A stretch of DNA of 64,000 bases from Enterococcus florum (GTDB lineage: Bacteria > Bacillota > Bacilli > Lactobacillales > Enterococcaceae), in contig NZ_BJCC01000034.1 in assembly GCF_004309355.1 (NCBI RefSeq), positions 1-64,000 on the forward strand. The letters are read 5' to 3'. The position numbers and the translations under genes are program-made. Positions 25,575 to 33,192 of this stretch are shown here, one piece after another. Each line of letters opens with the position of its first letter. Position 1 is the stretch's first letter. The notes under the pieces were generated by a model, which was not told the DNA's origin, made no database searches, and was given only the letters and a program-made list of their open reading frames with translations.

Positions 25575-26801
25575 TTATGTTGTTTCTAAATCATGTAAAA
25601 ACAAGCCGCTTAATAGTTTTGGTTCGAACCAAGTCGATTTTGGCGGCATGATTTTGCCCGCATCGGCAACAGATAATAAGTCAGACATCGCAGTTGGGTA
25701 CATTGAAAATGCCAGTGTCCATTCCCCGGAATCCACTAATTTTTCCAACTCGGCTGTTCCTCGAATGCCTCCGACGAAATCGATTCGCTTGTCTGTCCGA
25801 ATATCCTTGATCCCAAATAGCTGATCGAAAACGTAGCGTTGCAGTAACGCCACATCCAACCGTTCCACAGGGTCATCAGAAACACTTTCGGGCTTGATCG
25901 TCAAGGTGTACCAAGCATTCCCATCGTAAAGCTGAACCTGGCCTGCTGCTGCAGGGGTTTTGACTCCGCTTTTTTCGACTTGATAGTGCTTGGCTAAGCC
26001 CTCCCAAAAATTCGCTGGCGGCGCAATCTTCAACACTCGGTTGTATTCCCAGATCGCCAACTCCTCATCCGGAAAAATAATGGAAAGAAAGCGACTGCTT
26101 TCCGGACTTTCCTGTCCGTTTTTGCGTTTTTCCAGACCCACTTTGACCGCTGATTCGGTCCGATGGTGGCCATCGGCGATATATAAGGCATCCACTTGAT
26201 CAAACGCTTGCTGCAGCTGCTGGATCACGGCTGGATCATCCATTACCCATACCTTGTGGGTCACGTCATGGAAGCTGGTAAATTGGTAAACGGCTTTATG
26301 GGTAGCTTTCCAGTCATCCATCAATCGCTGAATCAAGTCATTCGAACGATAACTCAAAAAAATTGGACTGGTATTGGCATCACAGGCCTTGATATGATTG
26401 ATTCGGTCTATTTCTTTTTCTGGGCGAGTAAACTCATGCTTCTTGATCTTCCCCGCTGTATAGTCGTCAATCGAGGTACATGCGGTCAATCCGGTCTGAC
26501 TGCGGCCGTTCATGGTCAATTCATACAAGTAATAACATTCTGTTGTTTCTTTTTTCAACCAGCCCTGCTGCAGAAAATCCGCTAGGTGATCAGCTGCCTT
26601 TTGATAGACCTGCGGATCATATGGGGAAATATCCTCTGGAAGATCGATTTCTGCTTTGTCGATGTGGAAAAAACTGTAGGGATTATCGGCAGCCAGTTCC
26701 TTCGCTTCCTTAGAGTTCACTACATCGTAAGGCAATGCTGCGACTTGTTCTGCCTTCTCCTCTGCTGGACGAATCGCCTTAAAGGGGCGTACATAGACCA
26801 T
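25575..26801 (-). CDS. DUF1015 family protein
   Basis: A 408-residue protein of the DUF1015 family, recognisable from the N-terminal VRPFKAIRP and AALPYDVV and the central IADGHHRTESA motif. Members are often encoded with serine biosynthesis genes, as here: its ATG overlaps the serA stop codon by one base (TAATG). The HHR motif has been likened to catalytic sites, but the activity is not established to my knowledge. The context suggests a role in serine, phosphoserine or hydroxypyruvate metabolism. Confidence 0.85.
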   Translation of the reverse strand: MVYVRPFKAIRPAEEKAEQVAALPYDVVNSKEAKELAADNPYSFFHIDKAEIDLPEDISPYDPQVYQKAADHLADFLQQGWLKKETTECYYLYELTMNGRSQTGLTACTSIDDYTAGKIKKHEFTRPEKEIDRINHIKACDANTSPIFLSYRSNDLIQRLMDDWKATHKAVYQFTSFHDVTHKVWVMDDPAVIQQLQQAFDQVDALYIADGHHRTESAVKVGLEKRKNGQESPESSRFLSIIFPDEELAIWEYNRVLKIAPPANFWEGLAKHYQVEKSGVKTPAAAGQVQLYDGNAWYTLTIKPESVSDDPVERLDVALLQRYVFDQLFGIKDIRTDKRIDFVGGIRGTAELEKLVDSGEWTLAFSMYPTAMSDLLSVADAGKIMPPKSTWFEPKLLSGLFLHDLETT

Positions 26802-27985
26802 TAATAGCCCACCTCCGTATTTTTGATCGTGCGAACCCGAATGACTCCCTCATTCTGAGCCAATTTGTCAGCGATTGCCTGAATTTTTTCAGGGTCAGTC
26901 TCGTCGACATCCACTAGGGTATAGGCATGATCATCCCTCCCTCGATTGACCATGTTCGCGATATTCACATCCAATGAAGCGATATCTGAAGCAATCTGTC
27001 CTAACATATTGGGTACGTTTTTATTGATCACTGTGATTCGGTAAGGTGCATCGAAGGCCATTTCAACCGTTGGAAAATTGACAGAACGTTTGATGATTCC
27101 GGTTTCTAAGAAACGCTTCAATCCGCGAGCTGCCATCTTGGCACAATTAATCTCAGCCTCTTCCGTTGAAGCGCCTAAATGTGGAAGAACCGTAATCTTG
27201 TCGACGTTTAGCAGTTTTTCTTCAGCAAAATCCGTTGTATATCCGCCAATTTTGTCATTAATAACTGCCTCTAATATAGCATCTGTGTCAACGATCTCTC
27301 CACGAGCAAAGTTGAAGAGCTTTGCAGTCGATTTCATTTGAGCAAGCTCTTCGGTGCTGATCAAATGATGTGTTGCATCAGTCAACGGTACATGGATCGT
27401 GATAAAGTCACAATTGGTCAACACTTCTTTGATATCCATCGCCCGTTTTACACGGCGAGAAATGCTCCAAGCGGTGTCAACTGAAACATAAGGATCGTAG
27501 CCAGTGACCTCCATGCCTAGACGATAGGCATCGTTGGCAATCATTGCTCCGATCGCCCCAAGTCCGATCACGCCTAGTTTTTTGCCTTCCAGCTCAGTCC
27601 CGGCAAATTGCTTTTTGTTTGCTTCTGCCTGCTCTTCGACATCCTCGCCGGTGAGTGTTTGAACCCATTGGATCCCTTGCACCATCGGACGAACAGAAAG
27701 CAGCAGACTTGCTAATACCAGCTCTTTGACAGCATTGGCATTGGCACCTGGTGTGTTGAACACCACGATCCCTTTTTCTGTACACTCACTAACGGGAATA
27801 TTGTTGGTTCCCGCGCCGGCTCTGGCAACAGCTAAAACAGAATCAGGAAATGCGTAATCGTGCAGTTTTTGACTACGTAAAATGATCCCATCAGGTGTTT
27901 CGCTTTCATTGATTTTATAGTTTTCTTTATCGAAACGCGTCATTCCCTCTGGAGCGATCGCATTGAATGTTTTGATATGAAACAT
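26801..27985 (-). CDS. serA: D-3-phosphoglycerate dehydrogenase
   Basis: A 394-residue NAD-dependent dehydrogenase that oxidises 3-phosphoglycerate to 3-phosphohydroxypyruvate, the first step of serine synthesis. The Rossmann motif GLGAIGAMIAND lies near residue 145, the catalytic His is in PHLGASTEEAE near residue 280, and an ACT domain (about 320-394) starts with YRITVINKNVPNMLGQI. It is the short type lacking the intervening domain. It immediately follows serC without a gap. Feedback control by serine through the ACT domain is likely. Confidence 0.95.
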   Translation of the reverse strand: MFHIKTFNAIAPEGMTRFDKENYKINESETPDGIILRSQKLHDYAFPDSVLAVARAGAGTNNIPVSECTEKGIVVFNTPGANANAVKELVLASLLLSVRPMVQGIQWVQTLTGEDVEEQAEANKKQFAGTELEGKKLGVIGLGAIGAMIANDAYRLGMEVTGYDPYVSVDTAWSISRRVKRAMDIKEVLTNCDFITIHVPLTDATHHLISTEELAQMKSTAKLFNFARGEIVDTDAILEAVINDKIGGYTTDFAEEKLLNVDKITVLPHLGASTEEAEINCAKMAARGLKRFLETGIIKRSVNFPTVEMAFDAPYRITVINKNVPNMLGQIASDIASLDVNIANMVNRGRDDHAYTLVDVDETDPEKIQAIADKLAQNEGVIRVRTIKNTEVGY

Positions 27986-29065
27986 TTATTTTCCCCCATT
28001 GTCCTGTTCAAATTTTTTCATGAACGCGATGAGTGCATCCACGCCTTCAATCGGAAAGGCATTGTATAAGCTTGCCCGCATGCCGCCAACGGATCGGTGC
28101 CCTTTCAGGTTCTCGAACCCGGCAGCCAAAGCCTCTGCATTAAACTGCTTGTCCAGCTCTGCATCGCCAGTGATGAACGGTACATTGGTCAAAGAACGGC
28201 TGTCTTTTTCGACCGGACTTTGGAACAATCCAGATTCTTCAATTGCTTGATACAAACGACCCGCTTTTACTCGATCTTGTTCGGTGATGCCGGCAACGCC
28301 GCCTTGTTCCTTGACCCACTCAAACACCAGCTTCGCGATATAAATGGCAAAGGTTGGAGGTGTATTGTACAACGAATGATTGTCGGCCTGAAGCTTGTAA
28401 TCCAGCATCGGCGCAGCGATCTCAGTTTGGCCCAGCAAGTCTTCTCGCACGATGACGACTGTCAACCCGGCAGGACCAATATTTTTTTGCGCCCCTGCAT
28501 AGATCAATCCAAAATCCTCAACCTTGTAATCATTTGCTAAAATATTCGAAGACATATCAGCGACGATCGGTACAGCACCGCAATCTGGAATCTTTGCAAA
28601 AGCCGTTCCTTCAATTGTATTGTTTGTTGTGATATGGACATACGCTGCCTCTTGATCGATCGTTTCTGGAAGCTCTGGAATATACGTGAATTGTTTGTCT
28701 TCGCTTGAGGCGATCACTTCAACCTCAACACCAAGAGCCTTCGCCCCGCTAATCGCTTTTTTCGACCATGAGCCGGTATTTACATACAATGCTTTCTTCC
28801 CTTGAGCCAAATTCATCGGCACCATCGTGAATTGCAGGCTTGCTCCGCCTTGCAGGAAAAGCACCTGATAATGATCTGGAATCGCCATGAGCTCTCTTAA
28901 CAGCTGTTCAGCGTCTTGAATGATCGCTTCAAACCAGGAGGAACGATGACTCAACTCCATCACCGACATGCCGCTGCCCTTATAGTCCAGCAGCTCGGAC
29001 TGTGCTTTCTCCAACACCGCTTTAGGTAGTACGGCTGGTCCAGCAGAAAAATTGTAAATTGTCAT
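27986..29065 (-). CDS. serC: Phosphoserine aminotransferase
   Basis: A 359-residue PLP aminotransferase converting 3-phosphohydroxypyruvate and glutamate to phosphoserine and 2-oxoglutarate. The N-terminal [10 protein letters not shown] and the PLP lysine motif [11 protein letters not shown] are diagnostic. ATG 29065 has AAGGAG nine nt upstream; the frame is open six codons further to a GTG that overlaps that site. First gene of serC-serA-DUF1015. No serB-type phosphatase gene is in the window. Confidence 0.96.
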   Translation of the reverse strand: MTIYNFSAGPAVLPKAVLEKAQSELLDYKGSGMSVMELSHRSSWFEAIIQDAEQLLRELMAIPDHYQVLFLQGGASLQFTMVPMNLAQGKKALYVNTGSWSKKAISGAKALGVEVEVIASSEDKQFTYIPELPETIDQEAAYVHITTNNTIEGTAFAKIPDCGAVPIVADMSSNILANDYKVEDFGLIYAGAQKNIGPAGLTVVIVREDLLGQTEIAAPMLDYKLQADNHSLYNTPPTFAIYIAKLVFEWVKEQGGVAGITEQDRVKAGRLYQAIEESGLFQSPVEKDSRSLTNVPFITGDAELDKQFNAEALAAGFENLKGHRSVGGMRASLYNAFPIEGVDALIAFMKKFEQDNGGK

Positions 29066-29098
29066 ATTTGTTCGCTCCTTCACTAAGATGTGATGACA

Positions 29099-29107
29099 AT
29101 TATAACA
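29099..29107 (-). promoter_or_regulatory. Extended -10 promoter of serC operon
   Basis: On the minus strand TGTTATAAT matches TGNTATAAT, about 33 nt before the start codon. No strong -35 is present. Confidence 0.5.
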
Positions 29108-29243
29108 GAAGTTTTAAAATGATAAAAGTCTAATTTTAGTACCATTCGGCTGTAATTTGATTTTTTTGCATAAATTTTCAATATTTTTTACATCTCAATT
29201 TTCATTCCTCGGATTTTTGCTCTTGTTTAATAAGAAGAAAGTC

Positions 29244-29272
29244 GAAAGATTTCTCCTTCGACTTTTCCGCTT
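29244..29272 (-). terminator. Terminator of aroK
   Basis: AAGTCGAA and TTCGACTT pair around a short loop; a T-rich stretch follows on the minus strand just past the aroK stop codon. Confidence 0.7.
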
Positions 29273-29279
29273 CCTGTTT

Positions 29280-29783
29280 TTATGAGGCCACGTGTTGGAT
29301 AATTTCAGCTGCAATTTCTTTCGGGCAGCGGTTCGATGTATCTACAGTCAAACGAGCCAATTTTTCGTACATTTTTTCGCGTGCGTAAAAAAGATTTTTG
29401 ATTTCGCTGTCTTTCTTATGGGTCGCGTTTGGCCGAATGTTTTCTTTGTCTTTGCGAATGCGATCGATCAAGATTTCTGGGTCAGCCTTCAAGTAAACCA
29501 CCATCTTATCAGACAACACCTTCTGGTTTTCCTCCTGCATAATGACTCCGCCGCCAGTAGCGATCACGGATTTTTGGTGAACGGCTTCTTTCAGCAAGGC
29601 TGTTTCATGCTGGCGGAAAGAGGCTTCTCCGTATTTTTCAAAGTATTCGCTGATGGAGCCGATCCGTTCTACCAGCACATCATCCATGTCAACGCGTTGG
29701 CAATCTAAGATTTCTGCTACCTGTTTACTGATCGTGGTTTTTCCGGCACCCATAAAGCCGATTAAAATAATTGATTTCATCAT
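29280..29783 (-). CDS. aroK: Shikimate kinase
   Basis: A 167-residue P-loop kinase that phosphorylates shikimate with ATP, the fifth step to chorismate. Walker A is GFMGAGKTT, the shikimate-binding region includes DMDD and FRQHE, and ATGGGVIM is the conserved glycine motif. TAGGAG precedes ATG-ATG. It is separated from aroB by its own promoter and attenuator leader, so its expression is governed separately from aroF-aroB but by the same signal. Confidence 0.95.
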   Translation of the reverse strand: MMKSIILIGFMGAGKTTISKQVAEILDCQRVDMDDVLVERIGSISEYFEKYGEASFRQHETALLKEAVHQKSVIATGGGVIMQEENQKVLSDKMVVYLKADPEILIDRIRKDKENIRPNATHKKDSEIKNLFYAREKMYEKLARLTVDTSNRCPKEIAAEIIQHVAS

Positions 29784-29852
29784 ACATTCTCCTATTCTCT
29801 GTTTTATCCCGAATTCTGTTTTGATTCTATCTGATACACCTGAACTGTCGGC

Positions 29853-29942
29853 TCATCCAGCCCCGTCATCCTTTCGCCAACGCGTATGGATCCCCTTCTT
29901 TTTATGGTCCACTCGCTTCGCTTGTATACGATCTTGTGTCAC
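29853..29942 (-). CDS. Candidate 29-residue ORF between the attenuator and aroK
   Basis: GTG start with a near-perfect AAGGAGGG six nt upstream, directly after terminator T2 of the leader. The peptide is very basic (begins MTQDRIQAKRVDHKKKG). A similar arrangement, with an unrelated peptide, follows the aroF leader. It may be a translated spacer that keeps ribosomes on the read-through transcript, a regulator, or chance. No family recognised. Confidence 0.35.
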   Translation of the reverse strand: MTQDRIQAKRVDHKKKGIHTRWRKDDGAG

Positions 29943-29967
29943 GTGATTCCCTCCTTGGATACAAAAA

Positions 29968-30000
29968 GACTCATCATAGATTGAAAATCTACAATGAGCC
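29968..30000 (-). terminator. Terminator T2 of the aroK leader (segments 6 and 7)
   Basis: On the minus strand GGCTCATTGTAGAT (segment 6) pairs with ATCTATGATGAGTC (segment 7), followed by TTTTT. Segment 6 can instead pair with segment 5 of the upstream terminator. Confidence 0.8.
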
Positions 30001-30025
30001 TTCGCCTAAAAAGGAAAAATAAAAA

Positions 30026-30052
30026 GCCACTATAGATTTTCATCTATGTGGC
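30026..30052 (-). terminator. Terminator T1 of the aroK leader (segments 4 and 5)
   Basis: On the minus strand GCCACATAGAT (segment 4) pairs with ATCTATAGTGGC (segment 5) with a GAAA-type loop, followed by TTTTTATTTTT. Segment 4 can instead pair with segment 3 at 30071-30088. Confidence 0.85.
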
Positions 30053-30128
30053 AGAAGTCAAAAGAAATTTCTCTAGCCATCATAGATACAAACGTGTCGT
30101 CTGTACCCATGATTGCATGAATACAAAC

Positions 30129-30185
30129 CTATCTAAAATAGCTAAAGTAAAAATTATTCAGTTGTGCAGTCATTTTATTCATCAT
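30129..30185 (-). CDS. Aromatic-rich leader peptide of aroK
   Basis: An 18-codon ORF with the sequence MMNKMTAQLNNFYFSYFR and GGAG eight nt upstream of the first ATG. Five of the last seven residues are Phe or Tyr. The codons for FSYFR lie in pairing segment 1 of the attenuator. It matches the leader upstream of aroF in length and at 9 of 18 aligned positions. Acts in cis as a sensor of charged Phe- and Tyr-tRNA (inference); the peptide itself probably has no function. Confidence 0.75.
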   Translation of the reverse strand: MMNKMTAQLNNFYFSYFR

Positions 30186-30225
30186 TGATCTCGCTCCAAA
30201 CTGATTGTTCTCTAATGTTATTCTC

Positions 30226-30254
30226 ATTCTAGAGATTGTCTTTTGATTTGTCAA
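30226..30254 (-). promoter_or_regulatory. Promoter of the aroK leader
   Basis: Minus strand TTGACA (30249-30254) and TAGAAT (30226-30231) with a 17 bp spacer, about 35 nt before the leader start codon. The same pair of boxes precedes the aroF leader. Confidence 0.85.
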
Positions 30255-30376
30255 CTATTATTTTGTAAAAGATTTAAAAAAATTTCATCAAACGAATCGT
30301 TGCGGTTCTGCTGCCCACAGAGCGGAGCAAATGCTGTCGATGCCATGAAGCACCAAACAGCAGAAAGAATCCCCAG

Positions 30377-31440
30377 TTATTCTAGCGTGACATACTCTCG
30401 CAATTCATTCAAAGGGACAGACATGATCCGGCTTTTTCCGATGTCTTCAACAATCACGATTCTGATCTTGTCTCCTCGAACCTTTTTATCATGGGTCATC
30501 GCTTGAAAAATCTTTTCTTCGTCCCACGGTTGATACCGTGCAGGCAAACCAAAGGCCTCGACCATCTCAATCAGCTCTTGGGTCAGGTTCCTTCGGCTTA
30601 GTGCTTTTTTTCAGTCACCCCGGTCATTTGGACCATGCCTAAGGCCACTGCCTCGCCATGGCTGATCATTTCATAGTTTTGACTCGCCTCTAGCCCATGA
30701 CCGATCGTGTGTCCGAAATTCAGCAGCAAACGCTGTCCCTGATCGAATTCATCTTCCTCGACCAATGCTTTTTTGACCTTTAAAGCCCTCAAAATAATAT
30801 TCTCACTGTATCCTAGAAGAATCTCCAGACGATTGGTTTTTTGCAGCTCTTGCCACAGATCGGCATCACGGATCATCGCACATTTAATGACTTCAGCCAT
30901 GCCTTCAGATAGACGTTTTTCTGGCAAAGATTCTAAGGTTAAAGGATCGATCAATACTCCGTCCGGCTGAGCGAAGGTACCTATCAAATTTTTGGCCTTT
31001 TCACAATTGACGCCGGTCTTGCCGCCGATGCTGGAATCCACCTGTGCCAAAAGCGAAGTAGGAATTTGAATAAAGGACAATCCCCGCATGTAGGTCGATG
31101 CCACAAAGCCGGTTAAATCTCCAATCACACCACCGCCTAACCCAATGAGTGAATCACTGCGGGAGAAGCCTTCATCAGTCAAAAAATCATAGATCTCTTC
31201 GGCCGTCCCCAGGGATTTGCTTTTTTCGCCGGCAGGTACGACATGAGAAACAACTTCAAATCCGTGCCATTCAAGGTATTGAGTGACCGTGCGACCGTAA
31301 ATCGGGAACACATTTTCATCACTGATCAAAGCGATCTTGCGTTTGCTCCAAATCTCAGAGACCCAGGCACCGACCGTTTCCAGTGCCCCCTTCTTCACGA
31401 TGATGTCGTAACTTTTATTGGCTAAATGAATGGTTAACAT
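30377..31440 (-). pseudogene. aroB: 3-dehydroquinate synthase, frameshifted at A-AAA-AAG
   Basis: Encodes the NAD-dependent enzyme converting DAHP to 3-dehydroquinate. The first frame gives 280 residues with the expected GGGVIGDLTGFVAS, SIGGKTGVNC and NFGHTIGHGLE motifs, then stops at 30598. The missing C-terminus (ending in LREYVTLE) continues in the -1 frame to 30377. The break is at a run of seven A (30605-30611) that reads GAA-AAA-AAG-CAC-TAA. One extra A, or -1 slippage on A-AAA-AAG, restores about 354 residues, the normal length. The ATG overlaps the end of aroF by 7 nt. It may be a true null, a sequencing error, or programmed frameshifting. Confidence 0.85.
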
Positions 31441-32474
31441 ACGATTTCCCCCTTGGTTAAGCTTTTGATCTTTTGCATCGCTTCGACAAGTACTTCCACT
31501 TCTTTCATCATTTGCAGGTAATTCTTTTCATTCAATGACTGATCGCCATCCGACCAAGCATTCAACGGATCAGGATGGATCTCGACGATCATGCCGTCGG
31601 CCCCGCTGGCAACCCCTGCACGTGCCATCGGCGACACCAGATCCCAAATACCAGTTCCATGACTTGGGTCAACGATCACTGGGAAATGACTCAGCTTCTT
31701 CATCAATGGGACTGCACTCAGATCCAACGTGTTGCGCGTCGCTCGTTCGTAGGTACGAATGCCGCGTTCGATGAATAGGATATTAGAATTTTGCTGAACC
31801 GCGATGTATTCCGCTGCGTTTAGCCATTCCTCGATCGTGCCAGAGATCCCGCGTTTGAGGCCAATTGGTTTTCCTGTTTTTCCAACAGCCTCCAACAAAC
31901 GGAAATTTTGCATGTTGCGGGCACCGATCTGAATAATGTCGGCGTATTCCGCAACCACATCAATGTGGGCTTCATCCATCACTTCAGTAATGACTTTTAG
32001 CTCGTAAGCGTCTGCTGCTGCCCGCATGATCTTCAATCCCGTCTCCCCTAATCCTTGGAAAGCGTAGGGAGAAGTTCTAGGTTTGTAGGCCCCGCCTCGT
32101 AAAATTTTGGCTCCGCCGGCGTGCGCCATTCTAGCAGCTTCCATGATTTGTTCTTCTCCCTCTACTGAACAAGGACCGGCCATCGTAACGAAGCTGCCAT
32201 CGCCGATTTTAACACCGTCAACATCTACAACCGTGTCTTGCGGATGAAATTCTCTTGAAGTCAGCTTGTAGCTGTTTGAGATTGGGACGACTTTGTCGAC
32301 GATCGGGTACTGCTGGAAAGAAACGGAACGTAAAATCTCAGGATCTCCCAAGAGCCCTAACACAATCCGATTCTCGCCATGGTTGATCTGAACGTCCAAG
32401 CCTGCACGCTTGATTCTATTGATAATGGGAGACAATTCCTCTGTACTTACTTCTGGTTTCATAATAACGATCAT
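31434..32474 (-). CDS. aroF: 3-deoxy-7-phosphoheptulonate (DAHP) synthase
   Basis: A 346-residue type I-beta DAHP synthase that joins phosphoenolpyruvate and erythrose 4-phosphate, the first step of aromatic synthesis. An N-terminal ACT-like regulatory domain (about 1-70) precedes the barrel, with [27 protein letters not shown] and VDPSHGTG visible. AGGAGG lies eight nt before the ATG. First enzyme gene after the attenuator leader, overlapping aroB. Control is expected at two levels: transcript attenuation and possible ligand binding by the ACT-like domain. Confidence 0.95.
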   Translation of the reverse strand: MIVIMKPEVSTEELSPIINRIKRAGLDVQINHGENRIVLGLLGDPEILRSVSFQQYPIVDKVVPISNSYKLTSREFHPQDTVVDVDGVKIGDGSFVTMAGPCSVEGEEQIMEAARMAHAGGAKILRGGAYKPRTSPYAFQGLGETGLKIMRAAADAYELKVITEVMDEAHIDVVAEYADIIQIGARNMQNFRLLEAVGKTGKPIGLKRGISGTIEEWLNAAEYIAVQQNSNILFIERGIRTYERATRNTLDLSAVPLMKKLSHFPVIVDPSHGTGIWDLVSPMARAGVASGADGMIVEIHPDPLNAWSDGDQSLNEKNYLQMMKEVEVLVEAMQKIKSLTKGEIVC

Positions 32475-32535
32475 GATAATTCCTCCTAATTTTTTAATTG
32501 ATCATAAGTGACGACTAATTGATTTTTCTCAGTGC

Positions 32536-32652
32536 CTATTCTGACGTCTCAGATGCTTGCACTGCTTGGCTGCCTCCAAAAGATCTGGAGGTCGTGCTGC
32601 GTATAACCCTGTGATAAAACGCGCTGTCTTTTCCCGAATCCGTGTTTTCCAT
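32536..32652 (-). CDS. Candidate small ORF between the attenuator and aroF
   Basis: ATG start with GGAGG seven nt upstream, giving 38 residues beginning MENTDSGKDS. An alternative frame from GTG 32657 gives 42 residues beginning MLWKTRIREK and ending at 32529, but its spacing to GGAGG is only 2 nt. It occupies the same place as the 29-residue ORF before aroK. Which frame, if either, is translated is not clear. Confidence 0.3.
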   Translation of the reverse strand: MENTDSGKDSAFYHRVIRSTTSRSFGGSQAVQASETSE

Positions 32653-32673
32653 AACACTCCCTCCACATACAAA

Positions 32674-32708
32674 AGGCTCATCATAGATGAAAAATCTACA
32701 ATGAGCCT
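32674..32708 (-). terminator. Terminator T2 of the aroF leader (segments 6 and 7)
   Basis: Minus strand GGCTCATTGTAGAT (segment 6) pairs with ATCTATGATGAGCC (segment 7), followed by TTTTG. Segment 6 can instead pair with segment 5 of T1. Confidence 0.8.
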
Positions 32709-32731
32709 ACCTCTGCAAAGGAAAATTAAAA

Positions 32732-32758
32732 GCCACTATAGATTTTCATCTATGTGGC
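32732..32758 (-). terminator. Terminator T1 of the aroF leader (segments 4 and 5)
   Basis: Minus strand GCCACATAGAT (segment 4) pairs with ATCTATAGTGGC (segment 5), followed by TTTTAATTTT. Segment 4 can instead pair with segment 3 at 32777-32794 with one bulged A. Confidence 0.85.
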
Positions 32759-32837
32759 AAAAGTCATCTTAAAACTCTTTAGCCATCATAGATACAAACT
32801 GCGTGTCGTTTGCATCCATGATTTCATGAACACAAAC

Positions 32838-32894
32838 CTATCTAAAATAGCTAAAGTAATAGTTATTCAGTTGTGAAGTTGTCCTTGTATTCAT
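32838..32894 (-). CDS. Aromatic-rich leader peptide of aroF-aroB
   Basis: An 18-codon ORF encoding MNTRTTSQLNNYYFSYFR, with GGAG eight nt upstream of the ATG. The last seven residues contain Tyr-Tyr-Phe, then Tyr-Phe. It aligns without gaps to the aroK leader peptide, keeping QLNN and YFSYFR. A leader of this sort reports Phe/Tyr tRNA charging by ribosome stalling, as known for enterobacterial pheA and pheST; its use here is inferred. Confidence 0.78.
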   Translation of the reverse strand: MNTRTTSQLNNYYFSYFR

Positions 32895-32942
32895 GGTCTC
32901 CACTCCAAACGTTTTTGTTTTTCTTTGTTTAAGATGGTGTTT

Positions 32943-32971
32943 ATTCTAGAGACTTGTTCATGGAATGTCAA
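32943..32971 (-). promoter_or_regulatory. Promoter of the aroF-aroB leader
   Basis: Minus strand TTGACA (32966-32971) and TAGAAT (32943-32948) with a 17 bp spacer, about 42 nt before the leader start. Confidence 0.85.
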
Positions 32972-33146
32972 GCGTCATTTTGCCCTTTTGTAGTTTAAAT
33001 CACAAGAGAAAGTTAGGCAGCTTTTTCTGAAAATAAGTGCAGAGGAAATGGAAAAAGCTATATATATCAATATTTTATCAAAATGATAAATCTTGTTTAT
33101 CGATCGACATCCAGCCTAATAAATAACACAAAAAAATAAAAGAAAA

Positions 33147-33179
33147 AAACCAAAAATCGGCAAATGACCGATTTTTGGC
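33147..33179 (-). terminator. Terminator of the aldo/keto reductase gene
   Basis: CCAAAAATCGG and CCGATTTTTGG form a perfect 11 bp stem; TTTTTTT follows on the minus strand. Confidence 0.9.
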
Positions 33180-33192
33180 CTCTGTGTTCGTC

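Larger units (their letters stand above)
29968..30185 (-). promoter_or_regulatory. Leader-peptide attenuator of aroK (aromatic amino acids)
   Basis: A complete attenuator on the minus strand. Segment 1 (30130-30147) is the end of an 18-codon leader ORF. A hairpin follows. Segment 3 (30071-30088) can pair with segment 1 or with segment 4. T1 (4:5) and T2 (6:7) are terminators, and 5 can pair with 6. Stalling at Phe/Tyr codons would mask segment 1 and give 3:4 plus 5:6, so both terminators fail. No T-box motif is present. Mechanism is inferred from the pairing pattern. Confidence 0.75.
32675..32894 (-). promoter_or_regulatory. Leader-peptide attenuator of aroF-aroB (aromatic amino acids)
   Basis: Minus strand order: leader ORF ending in segment 1 (32839-32856), an internal hairpin (32808-32837, 13 pairs), segment 3 (32777-32794), T1 (segments 4 and 5), T2 (segments 6 and 7). 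Segment 1 CTTTAGCTATTTTAGATA pairs with segment 3 TATCTATGATGGCTAAAG with one mismatch. Segment 3 also pairs with 4, and 5 with 6. Two exclusive folds result: 1:3 + 4:5 + 6:7 (off), or 3:4 + 5:6 (on). The stretch 32949-33146 upstream of the promoter is AT-rich with no gene seen. Confidence 0.78.

Noticed and set aside
29940-30240. T-box riboswitch in front of aroK or aroF
   Set aside because: No AGGGUGGNACCGCG-like antiterminator motif and no specifier-loop architecture; the aromatic leader ORF explains the pairing better.
30258-30346. Small minus-strand frame of about 30 codons between aroB and the aroK promoter
   Set aside because: Weak ribosome binding site and it runs through the -35 region of the aroK leader promoter.
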